DNA of 64,000 nucleotides from Timema cristinae (lineage: Eukaryota > Arthropoda > Insecta > Phasmatodea > Timematidae): assembly GCA_039000515.1 (NCBI GenBank), contig JBCFYV010000560.1:30203-94202 (forward strand), given 5' to 3'. The translations under genes and the position numbers were made by a program. The notes beneath the pieces were generated by a model that saw nothing but the letters and a program-made list of their open reading frames with translations, ran no database searches and was not told the DNA's origin. This document shows positions 34,787 to 45,700 of this stretch, one piece after another; position 1 is the stretch's first letter; each line of letters begins with the position of its first letter.

Positions 34787-34946
34787 AGTTCTTAAATTGT
34801 GCAGGCCTTTATTATAAGCATCAAACTATAAATAAAAATTGGTGTGTGTACTTATGTACGCGCGTGAGAAGTTATACTTCTTTGGCATCATTAAAAAATA
34901 AATATAATTTAATAATATTTAGTATTAATTATGTTAAATAATAATA

Positions 34947-35095
34947 TTTTAATTTATATCAATAAATAATACATACGGATAGTTAACCTCAATTATATTG
35001 GAGCACTTGAAAAAGTCTATAAGCACAATTTTTTTCACTAATATTTACGAATAGTAAATAATATTAATCAAAATATTTAATTTAAATCACTACTG
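34947..35095 (+). repeat. 149-bp direct repeat, left copy
   Basis: Nearly identical to 35678-35826, with about three differences, both running from 'ttttaatttatatcaataaa' to 'aaatcactactg'. The 582 bp between the copies holds a possible transposon end. Confidence 0.9.
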
Positions 35096-35560
35096 GGCCT
35101 GGATTCACCAAAGGGAGCAAATAGTTGCGCCAGCGCAAGTTTGAAATATGTTCCAAATCCCTATTCACTAAAAGGAGCAGGCGCAATTTGAGAGCAAAGT
35201 TGCGCCTTTTATTTGCCACCACTTAAGAGTAGGCGCAACTATTAAATCATGATTGTCACTTCAATAAATTTAAATGGCGGCATATTATTGTATTGGCTTA
35301 AAATACAATTAGTTACATAACTGTACCCAAATTAATAATGAATTAATTAAAATAACAAAACGTATGTCAAGCACAAAATTTGTTTCAATTTAGACAGTGG
35401 TAACAAAACAATTACGTACCTTTTATTGTTGGATTTTTACATTCAAACAACGCAATGGCATTTCTTGCAGTATTACAAAACAAAACTACGAACTGTGTAA
35501 TCTTCGTCTAGATCCAAAGAGGTTTGTATTCCTCCAAGTCCAAAGACATCTCGTCACTAA
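35096..35560. mobile_element. Possible Harbinger-like transposon end with TTGCGCC motifs
   Basis: The sequence begins 'ggcctggattcaccaaagg', similar to PIF/Harbinger-type ends. A related 'attcactaaaaggagc' follows 61 bp later. The motif TTGCGCC or its complement occurs at about 35125, 35180, 35201 and 35232. A hairpin forms between AGGCGCAA (35179-35186) and TTGCGCCT (35200-35207). A matching right terminus was not found, so the element is truncated or the call is wrong. Confidence 0.4.
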
Positions 35561-35677
35561 ATATGGCAGTTAGTATAACTTTAAAATAAGTTTTAAAGTT
35601 TCTATAAACATTAATGTTTTATTAATGGAACTTAAACTTTAAACTAATAATATAAATAAATACAAAAAAAAAATTGT

Positions 35678-35826
35678 TTTTAATTTATATCAATAAATAA
35701 TACATACGGATAGTTAACCTCAATTATATTGTAGCACTTGAAAAAGTCTATAAGCACAATTTTTATCACTAATATTTACGAATAGTAAATAATATTAATC
35801 AAAATATTCAATTTAAATCACTACTG
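35678..35826 (+). repeat. 149-bp direct repeat, right copy
   Basis: Partner of 34947-35095. After 'cactactg' the two copies diverge at once. Confidence 0.9.
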
Positions 35827-36185
35827 AATATAATTTATTAGCACATATATAATTCGCACTTGTATGAAACTAAAACACGTGTTGTGAATGTAGAAACTAG
35901 AAACATGTGGATAAATATGATATATATGAAAACAGTGATCAGAGGCGACGAGCGTACCAACATGCGCGACTAACAGAGGTTCTATTTCTATTTTGTTGGT
36001 AGCTTTTTTTTTTTCGAGACTTAATGAGCGGTTTAACTTCAACCTGTTACTTTTGTGTTACAGTGATGCGCGCGCATCTTAAAATTTCACTCTCATCATT
36101 TTTTCATAACGCGCCTAAAGAAGTATAGCTTCAAAAATTAAATAGAAATATTCACAATAGTTTAAACATTTTTTTAAAAAATCCC
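35827..36185. other. Unassigned AT-rich DNA
   Basis: No feature is recognised; short ORFs have no known motif. Confidence 0.5.
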
Positions 36186-36570
36186 ATGGTTTTAACCCCA
36201 TGACTTACTATCCGTTCGGGCTATACGCATATGTACTGATTACGCTAATTTACTATGGATGATGAGAAAGGTTAAATTCAGAGGACGTGTACTCGCACTT
36301 GCGCGTAGGGAGTGTCTAAAAGCATTTGAGGGAAAATCAGCCTTAGTAAACACGACAGGGATTATAAACCAGATCTTTCCGTCATCTCATTTTAACTACG
36401 CTAGTTGAATAGTGAGAATACAGCCAGAAGTTATAGGAAATGTAGTCAAATTTGTGAAGATGAGGAGTGGGAAACCAGTTAGAAAAACCACCCTTGATTC
36501 AAGGAACCCGATATTCTCGTCAGTTGTCACCAGAAAATCAAGCTAAAAGAGGTTTGACACCCTAACCCGC
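36186..36570 (-). mobile_element. Two diverged SINE-A fragments
   Basis: 36190-36420 carries the reversed tail 'gacttactatccgttcgggc' and body. 36421-36570 repeats the middle part ('gagtgggaaaccagttagaa', 'aaccacccttgattcaag'). They may be two insertions or one rearranged copy. Confidence 0.6.
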
Positions 36571-37069
36571 GTGTTCATTGATTCGAGTTTATTTTATATA
36601 ATTAATTTTAACCACAATTATTGAAAGGTTTTAGAAGTAGTTGACCTAATTTCGTAAGTTGAGGTTCGTTGGCATTTTCGTGTAATAAAAGTGAGTGTTT
36701 TTAAAGTTGAAGAGGTAATAACAACTTTGTTTGGATATTGAAAGTCAATTTCACTGATTGCTCCCGCCCAAATACACTTTCAGAATATTAATATAAGATA
36801 AAATGGAAATTGAGATCAGCAATGCAGATAGCCCGTCACGGTTGCCAACTCTATAATTATATAACTTTCATCTTGGTGGGAAACGAATATCTATCTTATT
36901 CAATAACTTTTTATCCAAGTTAAAAGAAATTTGATTTCAATCTTTTAATTAATTTTTTTATAATATCTTCTTCTGAATAATTTTACATGAAACTTTAGCG
37001 CTTGTTACCTTGTATTTGAATAAAATAGTTACAAAAAGTTACATAAATAATAAATATATGTTATACAAC
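36571..37069. other. Unassigned AT-rich DNA
   Basis: No coding or repeat signal is recognised. Confidence 0.5.
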
Positions 37070-37320
37070 ACATGTCGACCTCGGTGATCATGGGGTAAGG
37101 TGTTTGCCCCGGAATCCGATGTTCGTGGGTTCAAACCCAGCTGAGGCCTAAGGATTTTTCTTGAGCGACAAAAATTTGTACCATATCTTCCTGCGGAGGG
37201 TAGGTAAGTTTGTCGGCCCCGTGTCGATTGTGACATTTAAAAGATCAGTGCAAGGTATGAGAGAGTACCTACATATATGGCAACATTGGTAGGCTCTTTC
37301 GCCCTCAATCTATTTCCGCG
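37070..37320 (+). mobile_element. SINE-C copy (tRNA-derived)
   Basis: The head 'gtcgacctcggtgatcatgg' with 'gtgggttcaaacccagctga' gives clear A/B-box-like parts. The body 'cttcctgcggagggtaggta', 'tcggccccgtgtcgattg' and 'ggctctttcgccctca' matches the other SINE-C copies. Sequence after 37320 may be additional element body. Confidence 0.78.
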
Positions 37321-37490
37321 GGCGAGGGTTGGGGGATTAGCGTCAGAAAGGGCATCCATCTGTAAAGAGTCCTGCTGAGACAAATATCGCGAATTGTTGT
37401 GACTTGCCATATATTAAAAACATCGACCCCGCATTAGCTCGATAAGATGTAGGAAAAGAAGATGTATATCGTGTGCTATTTTCATTGTAA

Positions 37491-37970
37491 TCTATACTTA
37501 TAAAATAACATGTCCTGACTGACTGACTGACTGATTCATCATCGCCGAGCGCAAACTATCAAGGCTACAAGCATGAAATTCGGACTGTATATTCATTTTG
37601 TTGTGTAGGCACCCACTAAGAAAGGATTTTAGAAAATTCCACCCCAAAGGGGTCAAAATAGGGGATGATAATATGTATGATAATATGTATGAAAGTCCGT
37701 CATTTTGAAAGTTACATAAACAAAATTTTGTATTTCGGTTATTGACGTAAAACAAATAAATACGTGTTTCAGGAATTTTGGAAATTTTATTTAATAAGCG
37801 ATGAAAAAGGGGGTGAAAGTTTGTATCGGACTTGCATTATTTTTGATCTGAGGTCAAGTTATGGTCATCAACGTAACGTAATATTTTAAATTAATCTGTA
37901 AATACATATGTATATTTTCGTATTTGTATATAATCAACTTCCACGCGAGCAAAGCCGCGGGCAACAGCTA
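37491..37970 (+). mobile_element. Helitron-like non-autonomous element
   Basis: It begins with TCTATACTTATAAAA after an A, and ends 'cgcgagcaaagccgcgggca' then 'acagcta' before a T. A TC start and a GC-rich 3' region near a CTA end fit Helitron-type termini, although the final CTRR is imperfect. Inside are 'gactgactgactgactga', 'ccaccccaaaggggtcaaaa' and 'gaaagtttgtat' motifs typical of a repeat class common in arthropods. No rep/helicase ORF is present. Confidence 0.5.
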
Positions 37971-38174
37971 TCTAGCATAAACATAAGCCCATGCGATATA
38001 ATTTGGAGATTAGAAATTTGGCAGGTGGATAACGGGGTGGGACCACCTCAGAAATTCTAAAAAGCCCGAAAATTTGACATTTCAAAATAGGGGGCTGAGA
38101 AATGAAACTCGCTTGAAATTTCCAAAACTAAAAGGAGAAAACACTTTCCGGTATGGAGGGAAATAGAAATTTGG

Positions 38175-38420
38175 CATACAAGTAGGGATACCCCAAATAT
38201 ACATACAAGTAGGGATACCCCAAATATACATACAAGTAGGGATACCCCAAATATACATACAAGTAGGGATACCCCAAATATACATACAAGTAGGGATACC
38301 CCAAATATACATACAAGTAGGGATACCCCAAATATACATACAAGTAGGGATACCCCAAATATACATACAAGTAGGGATACCCCAAATATACATACAAGTA
38401 GGGATACCCCAAATATACAT
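38175..38420. repeat. 27-bp minisatellite, 9 near-identical copies
   Basis: The unit 'catacaagtagggatacccc' plus 'aaatata' is repeated nine times with almost no differences, indicating recent expansion. ORFs of about 100 aa on the minus strand only reflect the 27-bp unit. Confidence 0.97.
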
Positions 38421-38501
38421 ACAAATTTAACATTTTTAAATATTTAAATTAAGTTCTATAAAAGGGGAGGGGGGCGTCTCGAAATTTACAAAACTAATAG
38501 T

Positions 38502-38772
38502 TTATTATTATTAGCACCGCGTCTTACTACCCGTTCGGGTTATACGCACTTACGCTAATGTGTAGTGGTAGGGTTATTGTGAGATGAAATGAAGGACCTA
38601 CAGTTTAACGTGGAATCCGAACCACGGTGGAGGCCTGGCATTCCCCACATTCACAAGATGTCTTGTCAGAGGTGAAGGAAGGGTTTGGTAATAAGATAGA
38701 AATGTGCCGGGACCGAGGATTGAACCCCGGACCCCAGCACAGAAGTCCTACACCTTACCCCTAGACCACCAG
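38502..38772 (-). mobile_element. SINE-B copy
   Basis: A full minus-strand copy with ATT tail, shared tail, body and head 'ggtctaggggtaaggtgta'. The last bases of the head are lost at the right edge. No clear target duplication. Confidence 0.88.
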
Positions 38773-39967
38773 AGTTAAAGCTATATAAAAAAAAAGAACA
38801 CTAAAACCAAATATTTTTGAAAAAAGGGGTCGATTAGCTTTGCGGTCAAATGGTTAAAAATCTATGAGTGAACTAGCATCTACCTATTGGCAAAATAACA
38901 ACCACGGTAAACAACTTCTGTGAACCGCGATGCTTCTTTTTTTCGTTATGTCTCGTTACAGATTAAATTATTTAATTATGCTCTTTGATGACCTGTAATG
39001 TTCAATATGTCTTTGTAACAACGTAAATTATTTTATTTCACTCACTTTATGATTATCTTAGTCAATTGATGCGTTCGTTGTCTATGTATTGAGTCTATTT
39101 GTCCACTAATTCTGTATCTATGCACCTCTGTTACGGCTTTGTTTCAAAATTTTATCTCGGTTTATAGATTGACAGATTTTGTTTAGCATTTTCAGAGATA
39201 ATTTGGTATTGTGCAAGATTGAATATTCAACCGTTCTCAGTCCATTATTTACTGTCCTAATTCGATATAGTTTTGATGTGGCTTACCTGTACAAAGAATG
39301 AATGGCACTCCTATTTATAAAGTATTAAAAATACCCATTCGCACCTTTGTGTATCTTTTTTCGTCTGGGTAGCGGAGAAAGGGCATATTTTTACTTAACT
39401 AAGCACATAATGAACGAGTCCCTATTATGAAATATTTCATTGTTTTCCTCCAGAGCATAATTCTGAGAAAAGAGCTTTTAAATATATCAACAATTTTGTG
39501 ATGGTTTGTGAGAAAGTAATAAAGCGTTTAACTAAACTTTTTAAATTTGCGCGTCTTTAAACAGCGAGAAATATTAACAAAAATCTAGTTTGATATATTA
39601 AATATGGTTTAGAAGACTAGAACTATGTTTAAATAATTAAACTTGTTCTGATCAAGTCTTAGAATATAATTGATATATTACACTTATTGAGAGCTTGGTA
39701 TTCAAAAATTATAATAACCTACTATGCCGAAGTTTTTAGAGTAATAAGTTGAAATCTTGATATAACATTTCGAAAGCTTATTTGATGTAAATCAAAAAAT
39801 AGTGTTTATCCATATTTAGTGACACTTTCTTTTCCACCCCATTTACACGGACAAAGTAGTAGTTATATTTTATAAATACTTTTTTTTATCCAATTTGTAA
39901 ATGAATTGATTAGTTTTTGATTAATTTTAGAAATGTTATATTTTATAAGTGTCACCTTAACGGTAAT
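38773..39967. other. Unassigned AT-rich DNA left of the Gypsy insertion
   Basis: About 1.2 kb with no gene or repeat recognised. Confidence 0.5.
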
Positions 39968-39971
39968 CCCT

Positions 39972-41585
39972 TGTAGCAATTATTGCTCCAAGTCAACAAA
40001 ATGGGGACAGTCAAGCATAATATTTCACTTACCCAATACCACTAATCTTGCCGAGCACCGTGCGCAAACAAACACCCGACTACACGAACCACAAGTGAAC
40101 AACTGCCAAGACTGAGCCGAGTTCTGCCTCTCGCCACCAGAGCCCGGCATCACCGCTAACATAATCAGTCCGCCCAACTTCAAGAAACGAGAACAAGATG
40201 GTAACTGCCAGGCGTTGCCAGAATAACATGGAATGTTCTTCTGCCCGCGCGCCCCCCTTCCTTTGTGCCTATCCTGTTCGATGAGTGAGCCATATAAAAG
40301 ACCATCCGTCGAGGAAGACGCCACTCTTGGACTTGGCTGCGACCATGTAGGGATAAGCGTCGGCGTAAAGGACATATTATATTAATGTAAGAATAAAATC
40401 CAATTTCGGTTAAATGTAAATTTGGGAACTAGTCAAAATTCTTTTTAGATCTTTTATCAAATTTAATTATAATGTATTTGGGTTAATCTTCGTCTTTTGA
40501 TATATTTTATAATGAGCGTATTGTAAAGTCAGGCATCTTCTGTATTATGAATATTAGGCGTTATGCGCGAACTTTATTCTCAACCAAGTAACTTTTTTGT
40601 CTCTATTGTAAATATGGCACTTTGGGTTTGGTAAACATTAAGGCGGGAAAGTGTTTGGAATATGGTGCTGAGAATTTCAATGTTAGCAGAATGGAGTATT
40701 GCACTAGATTATTATATAGATCAACTTAACTTTATATATTTTTTTTTACTAGTTTCTCGATTGTTGTTTTTAGGATAGTTTTGTCATTATCTTTTTGTGC
40801 CAAAATAGTAACAAATAAACAAACTTAATGGGGCAATGTTAGGAAATATCCTTGATACTTATAATTGTATTATACTCCTTGTTTAGGACATAGGCTAAAG
40901 CTTTTGTGAGTTACGCTAGTAGGTTGTTAGCGTTAAAGTTTAATGGTAGTGGTATGAGGTATTTTGATGGAACTAAAACTTTTAGTAACAGGTGGCTTTG
41001 TGCAACAACATCAAAAATGTGTTAGTTTGGTAAGATTATTTACTATATGACGTATGATCATATTAAGTTAATGTTATGCATCAATAATTGTCTTTACGTA
41101 ATATGTTTAGGGTACTTAATAAATAATGTAACGATTAGAAGGAAAAGAGTAAATATTTATGGAACTATATTTTTTTTTTGATAATATATATATAACTGAA
41201 TTATTAAATGCTCTTCAAATAATATGCTTATTATTTAATAAAGTTTGGCATTAATTAAAGCTAAAAGATTCTAAGACTTGAAGTTATTCTATTTCATAAA
41301 TACGCCATATTATCCCTATGTCTAGAAAAGGTGCGAGGGATTAGCCTTCAACCTTTTTATATATTGATATGTCAGGTAACCAGTGAAGGTGGACCGTGTT
41401 TTCCCGCTACTCATAAGAGTGAGTTGCGTGCGCTGGGGACATGCTAAATGTCCAGCATTTTATAATTCACAACTTAGGATATTCACTTTGCGCGCTCCTC
41501 TATATTCTATTTTATTTCCCTTTAACTGTAGATTTTGTTTATATTTATGTTTTGTATCCCTCTAGTTTGGAGCTTTGGGATTACA
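39972..41585 (+). repeat. 5' LTR (1614 bp)
   Basis: Begins TGTAGCAATT and ends GGATTACA. It contains a TATA box at 40293-40300, candidate poly(A) signals at 40392-40397 and further downstream, and a long AT-rich section. Its 60-aa ORF at 41383-41565 also occurs in the 3' LTR and is not a gene. Confidence 0.97.
40293..40300 (+). promoter_or_regulatory. TATA box of the 5' LTR
   Basis: TATAAAAG lies 321 bp into the LTR in a GC-richer stretch, at the expected place for the U3 promoter. Transcription would start about 25-30 bp downstream. The same motif occurs in the 3' LTR at 46970-46977. Confidence 0.75.
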
Positions 41586-41586
41586 A

Positions 41587-41602
41587 GCTGCGCTACTCTG
41601 CT
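41587..41602 (+). promoter_or_regulatory. Candidate primer-binding site (5' end of initiator tRNA-Met)
   Basis: GCTGCGCTACTCTGCT begins one base after the LTR. Its complement, AGCAGAGTAGCGCAGC, matches nucleotides 1-16 of animal initiator tRNA-Met as I know it, except for one base that would be a G-U pair. There is no TGG start, as would be expected for priming by a tRNA 3' end. Most of the site lies in the left half of the hairpin at 41590-41615. Confidence 0.55.
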
Positions 41603-41615
41603 ATATAGAGTGCGC
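41590..41615 (+). other. Leader hairpin overlapping the primer-binding site
   Basis: GCGC (41590-41593) pairs with GCGC (41612-41615), and ACTCT (41595-41599) pairs with AGAGT (41607-41611). There is one bulged T and a 7-nt loop. A splice-donor-like GTAAGT follows at 41616-41621. Confidence 0.6.
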
Positions 41616-41660
41616 GTAAGTGTTACTTCTCTATCCTAATTGTGTTTTTTGACCTGTTTC

Positions 41661-42746
41661 ATGAACTCATCCTCCGACATGGCCACCCCACTGGGAAGCT
41701 TGATCAGCACCAGATCGGACGTCTATGGACTCAAAACTGGGGAGCTTCACCGGGAGCTCAAGGCGAGAAATATATCATTTCCCCCCGAGGCTACTGTTGG
41801 TGTGTTGCGGTCCCTGCTGTCTGAAAGTATCAGTAAGTCCAGCGACACAGACAATATTAATATTAGCTATGACATTAGCCACCCCCCTCTGTAACACTCC
41901 GATCCATGCAAGTCAGGTCCTTTAGAATTAGATGGGGCTCATAAGCAGATCACTCCCCCCGGGGATTCGGTTAGTTATCAGCCGGTTACTGCCGTCTCTA
42001 AAACTCAGAGTAAAGTTGCTAGTGAGCGTTTGAAGCTACTTCCAGTTTGTGACGGCCAGTCTTGTTCTGCTTTATTTAATTTCCTGTTAGAAGCTAATAG
42101 AATTGCTAAACTTAGACTTATAGGCGATGTGGAGTTCCTTACGTTATGTTTAGGGAGAACTTCCGGTTTTTTAGCGCATCTAGTTTCGGAATGTTTACAA
42201 TTAGGTCTTCCTTGGAATATGGTAAAAAGTCGCATCCTTGAGTCTTTATGCTCAAAGAGAGAGAAGGAGAGACTTTGTAACGAAAAGTTGCGACGGTTTC
42301 AGCGGCCTCAGGAACCATTTCGATTGTTTATATTGGCTATCTCTGAATCCGCGGAGATATTAAATCTCAACCTAGCGGAGGAAGAGGTAGTTGAAATTAT
42401 TTTAGAAAATGTCTCCCCGTTGACGCGGAGACATTTTATATTCTCACACAGACCAACCACCCTGGCAGAGTTATATTCATTGGCCAGTAATATTGAGGGT
42501 TCGTTACTAGCAGAAAAAGAGTATCTTGAAAACTATCCAACGCGAGTTCAGAATATCTCCCCTCAAAATAGGGTGGTTTCAGCCTCGGCAACTACGCCGC
42601 TTGATTCTAATATTTCTGCTACCCGCGGAGCAAGGCCTCTTGGTGTTATCAGATCAGGAAGACGATTAGATGTATCTCGTATCAAGTGTTTTCGATGTGG
42701 TCGTTTTGGGCATTACCAACGTGACTGTTTAGCGGGAAACGCGTAA
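41661..42746 (+). pseudogene. gag of the Gypsy element, one in-frame stop
   Basis: The frame runs from the ATG at 41661 (an alternative ATG at 41679) to the TAA at 42744-42746, about 361 codons. A TAA at 41892-41894 interrupts it after about 77 codons; otherwise the frame is open. N-terminal residues about 17-60 ('GLKTGELHRELKARNI' then 'LRSLLSES') resemble a SAP-type helix-extended-helix motif. The C-terminus has a CCHC zinc knuckle (CFRCGRFGHYQRDC, near 42688-42729). Gag normally builds the particle and packages RNA. As it stands, this copy would make only a short N-terminal piece unless the stop is read through. Confidence 0.85.
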
Positions 42747-45700
42747 CGCGGGGTGGTGAAAAGGGGCCCACCACGCGTAAGGTTTCTAAGCATAATTATC
42801 CCCTCCCTCCTGTTGTTGGGGTTACGATTGGGTCAAAGACTGGCTCTGCCTTGCTGGATACTGGCTCCAGTGGATCATTTATCAACTCTACCTTTTTGGA
42901 TAGTGTAATTGGGTCGAAGAAAATTCCTATTGAACATATTGATACTAGGCCATTCATTGTGGGAAATGGAAACTTGTTATTAGCTAGTAAGAAGATAAAT
43001 TTGTCCATTAAAATAGCTGGTTTTTCTTGGAAAAGAAGTTTGTTTTGTGTTCCTGCCCTCCCCTATGATATCATTTTGGGTAATGATTTCTTATGGGAAA
43101 CCCGTGCTATAATTAATTCTAGTCGTGGAGAATTGTCTTTCGAATTCGCCCCAAGATATATTATTGCTTTGTGTCATTCTTCTATTAAGTCTTCTATGTA
43201 TGTTATGAATAGTGACGAAGATATGGTTAATGGGATTATCTCAAGGTTTTCGGATGTTATTACTCCTAGACTTGGAAAATGTGACGTATTACCTTATGAA
43301 ATTGTGGTGGAGGACAAGATTCCTGTGAGGTCAGGTCCCTACTCTTGCGCCCCCCCAAAAATGAAGATATTTAGAGAGTTGATTGATGATCTAGAGTCCA
43401 AAGGAGTCATACGTCCATCTAATTCTCCATATGCCAGTCCCGCTTTCATTATACCTAAGAAGGGGGAAGGTTATAGATTGGTTGTGGACTATAGGAAAAT
43501 CAACAAAAAAATCCAGTTCGATCCTTATCCGATGCCAAGTATTGACTCAGCCTTTCAGCACTTAGGTAGGGCGAAAGTGTTCAGTTTAATTGATCTTAAT
43601 GCAAGTTTTCTACAATGCGCCCTGGTCGAGTCATCAAAAAAATATACGGCCTTTGTCACCCCATGGAGACAGTATGAGTTTAATCGCGTTCCTCTCGGTT
43701 GTAGTATTGGTGGACAGGCGTTGAGTCGCGTTTTGGATCACGTTCTTGCTGATATTAAATTTGATTATGTATTCAACTATTTAGACGATATATGTGTGTA
43801 TAGCGACTCGATGAGTGATCATGTAAAGCATTTAGAGGAAGTATTATGTCGCTTGCGTAGAGTAGGCTTAACGGTTAATCCTGATAAGGTCACGTGGGCA
43901 AAGCCATCTATTAAATATCTTGGGTATGTTATCTGTTCGGGGAATCTTCTCATAGACCCAGAGCGCATCCGCCCCATTGTTGATTATCCCCCGCCCAGAA
44001 ATCTTAAGGGTGTCATGCGTTTCATTGGGATGTGCGCATATTATGCTAGGTTCATTCCATCTTTCTCTGAAATAGCCGCGCCTCTTAACTCCTTAAAAAA
44101 GAAGGGCGTTGTCTTTTGTTGGGGTGAGGAGCAAGCTCGTGCCTTCGATTTGCTTAAAAGTAAACTCATCTCACCCGAGGTATTGCGGATGCCCGACTTT
44201 TCTATGCCCTTTCTTCTTCACGTGGATGCTTCTGCAATTGCTCTGGGTGCTGTGCTTTCTCAACGGACTCCGGAGGGTGTCAGGCCGGTGGCGTTCGCTA
44301 GCCGGACACTCACCGAGGCCGAGAGAAGGTACAGTGCCTATGAAAAGGAATGCCTTGCTTGTGTTACTGGTATAGAACGGTTCGCGGATTATTTAGAGCA
44401 GAGAAAATTTGAATTATACACTGACAACATGGCGCTGGCATGGATGTGGAATCATCCAAAACAATTAGGCAAAGTAGGGAGATGGGTCTGGAGGTTATCA
44501 AGATTCAAATTTTCGACCCATCACATCTCTGGGAAACTAAACGTTACTGCGGATGCTCTATCACGCATGGCAGAAGACTGTAATCCCATTGGTGCAGAGG
44601 AAATTACGCCCACTTCGCTTGTTATTAAATCGATACCCGAGTCCTTTGTTTCTATCAGGGATCATCAGGGCAGTGACCCATGGTGTCGTGAGATTATGGA
44701 GAGGATCAGGAAAGGGGAACAGGTGGGTCAGTATTCTATTTTGAGAGATCTTCTTGTTATTACCATGGCTAGAGGAAAAGGTAGGAAGGTTGTTGTTCCG
44801 GCGTCTGTACGCCCCATGTTAATGAAATATTTTCACAATTCGATATTTGGAGGTCACCTTGGTGTGTTAAAGACGGTCAAGAAAATCTCGAGAGAATTCT
44901 TTTGGCCTGGGCAATATCAGGACGTGAAGGAATGGGTTAGTCGGTGTGAAGACTGTCAGATGGCCAAACCTGCCCATAATTCCAGGGTTGGGCTGCATTC
45001 GGCCGATGTAGCCCAACGCCCCTGGGAGAAGGTGTTCGTTGATTATGTGGGGCCTATCACCCGATCATCCCTAGGTAACTCTTGTATTCTTGTTTTGGTT
45101 GATGCATTTTCCAAATTCGTTATTTTGATTCCTTTACGGAACATGAAAGCTACTACTACTGTAAACGCCCTGTGTCGGCGTGTGTGGGCATTCTTTGGGG
45201 CCCCCAAGACCATAGTGAGTGATAACGGACCCTGTTTCAGATCAGCTACTTTTCATGACATGTGCTTCGGGTGGGGCATCAGGCATATCACTACCAGTCC
45301 TTACCATCCGGGACCTAACCATGTAGAAAGGTTTAACAGGAACCTGGGAATAGCCCTGACTATTTTTCATAATCAAGTACAACAGAAGTGGGATAGAGAG
45401 TTAGATTTTTTGAATATGGCTTTTAACTCCGCCTATCACGAGTCGACTGGATGCTCGCCGGCTTCCGTGTTCCTTGGGCGGGAGCTGGTCCACCCATTAT
45501 TTAATATTTGGGACATTCATCCCCTGTTAATGGATAGTGACGAGGTTTCCTTGGAGGATAGATGTAGGAGTGTCTTGGACCATCTTAGGAAGGCACAGAA
45601 AAGGGTGGCTAATGCATATAACAAAGGTAGGATTCCCGTTTCATTTAAAGTTGGAGACCTTGTTCTATGTAAAGATTTCCCCTTGAGCTCCGCGGTCGAC

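Noticed and set aside
40025..40375. 116-aa minus-strand ORF in the LTR
   Set aside because: Antisense to the U3 promoter region, no domain, and shortened by an indel in the 3' LTR.
41383..41565. 60-aa ORF in the 5' LTR, repeated in the 3' LTR
   Set aside because: Lies in the LTR before gag with no motif; duplication only reflects the two LTRs.
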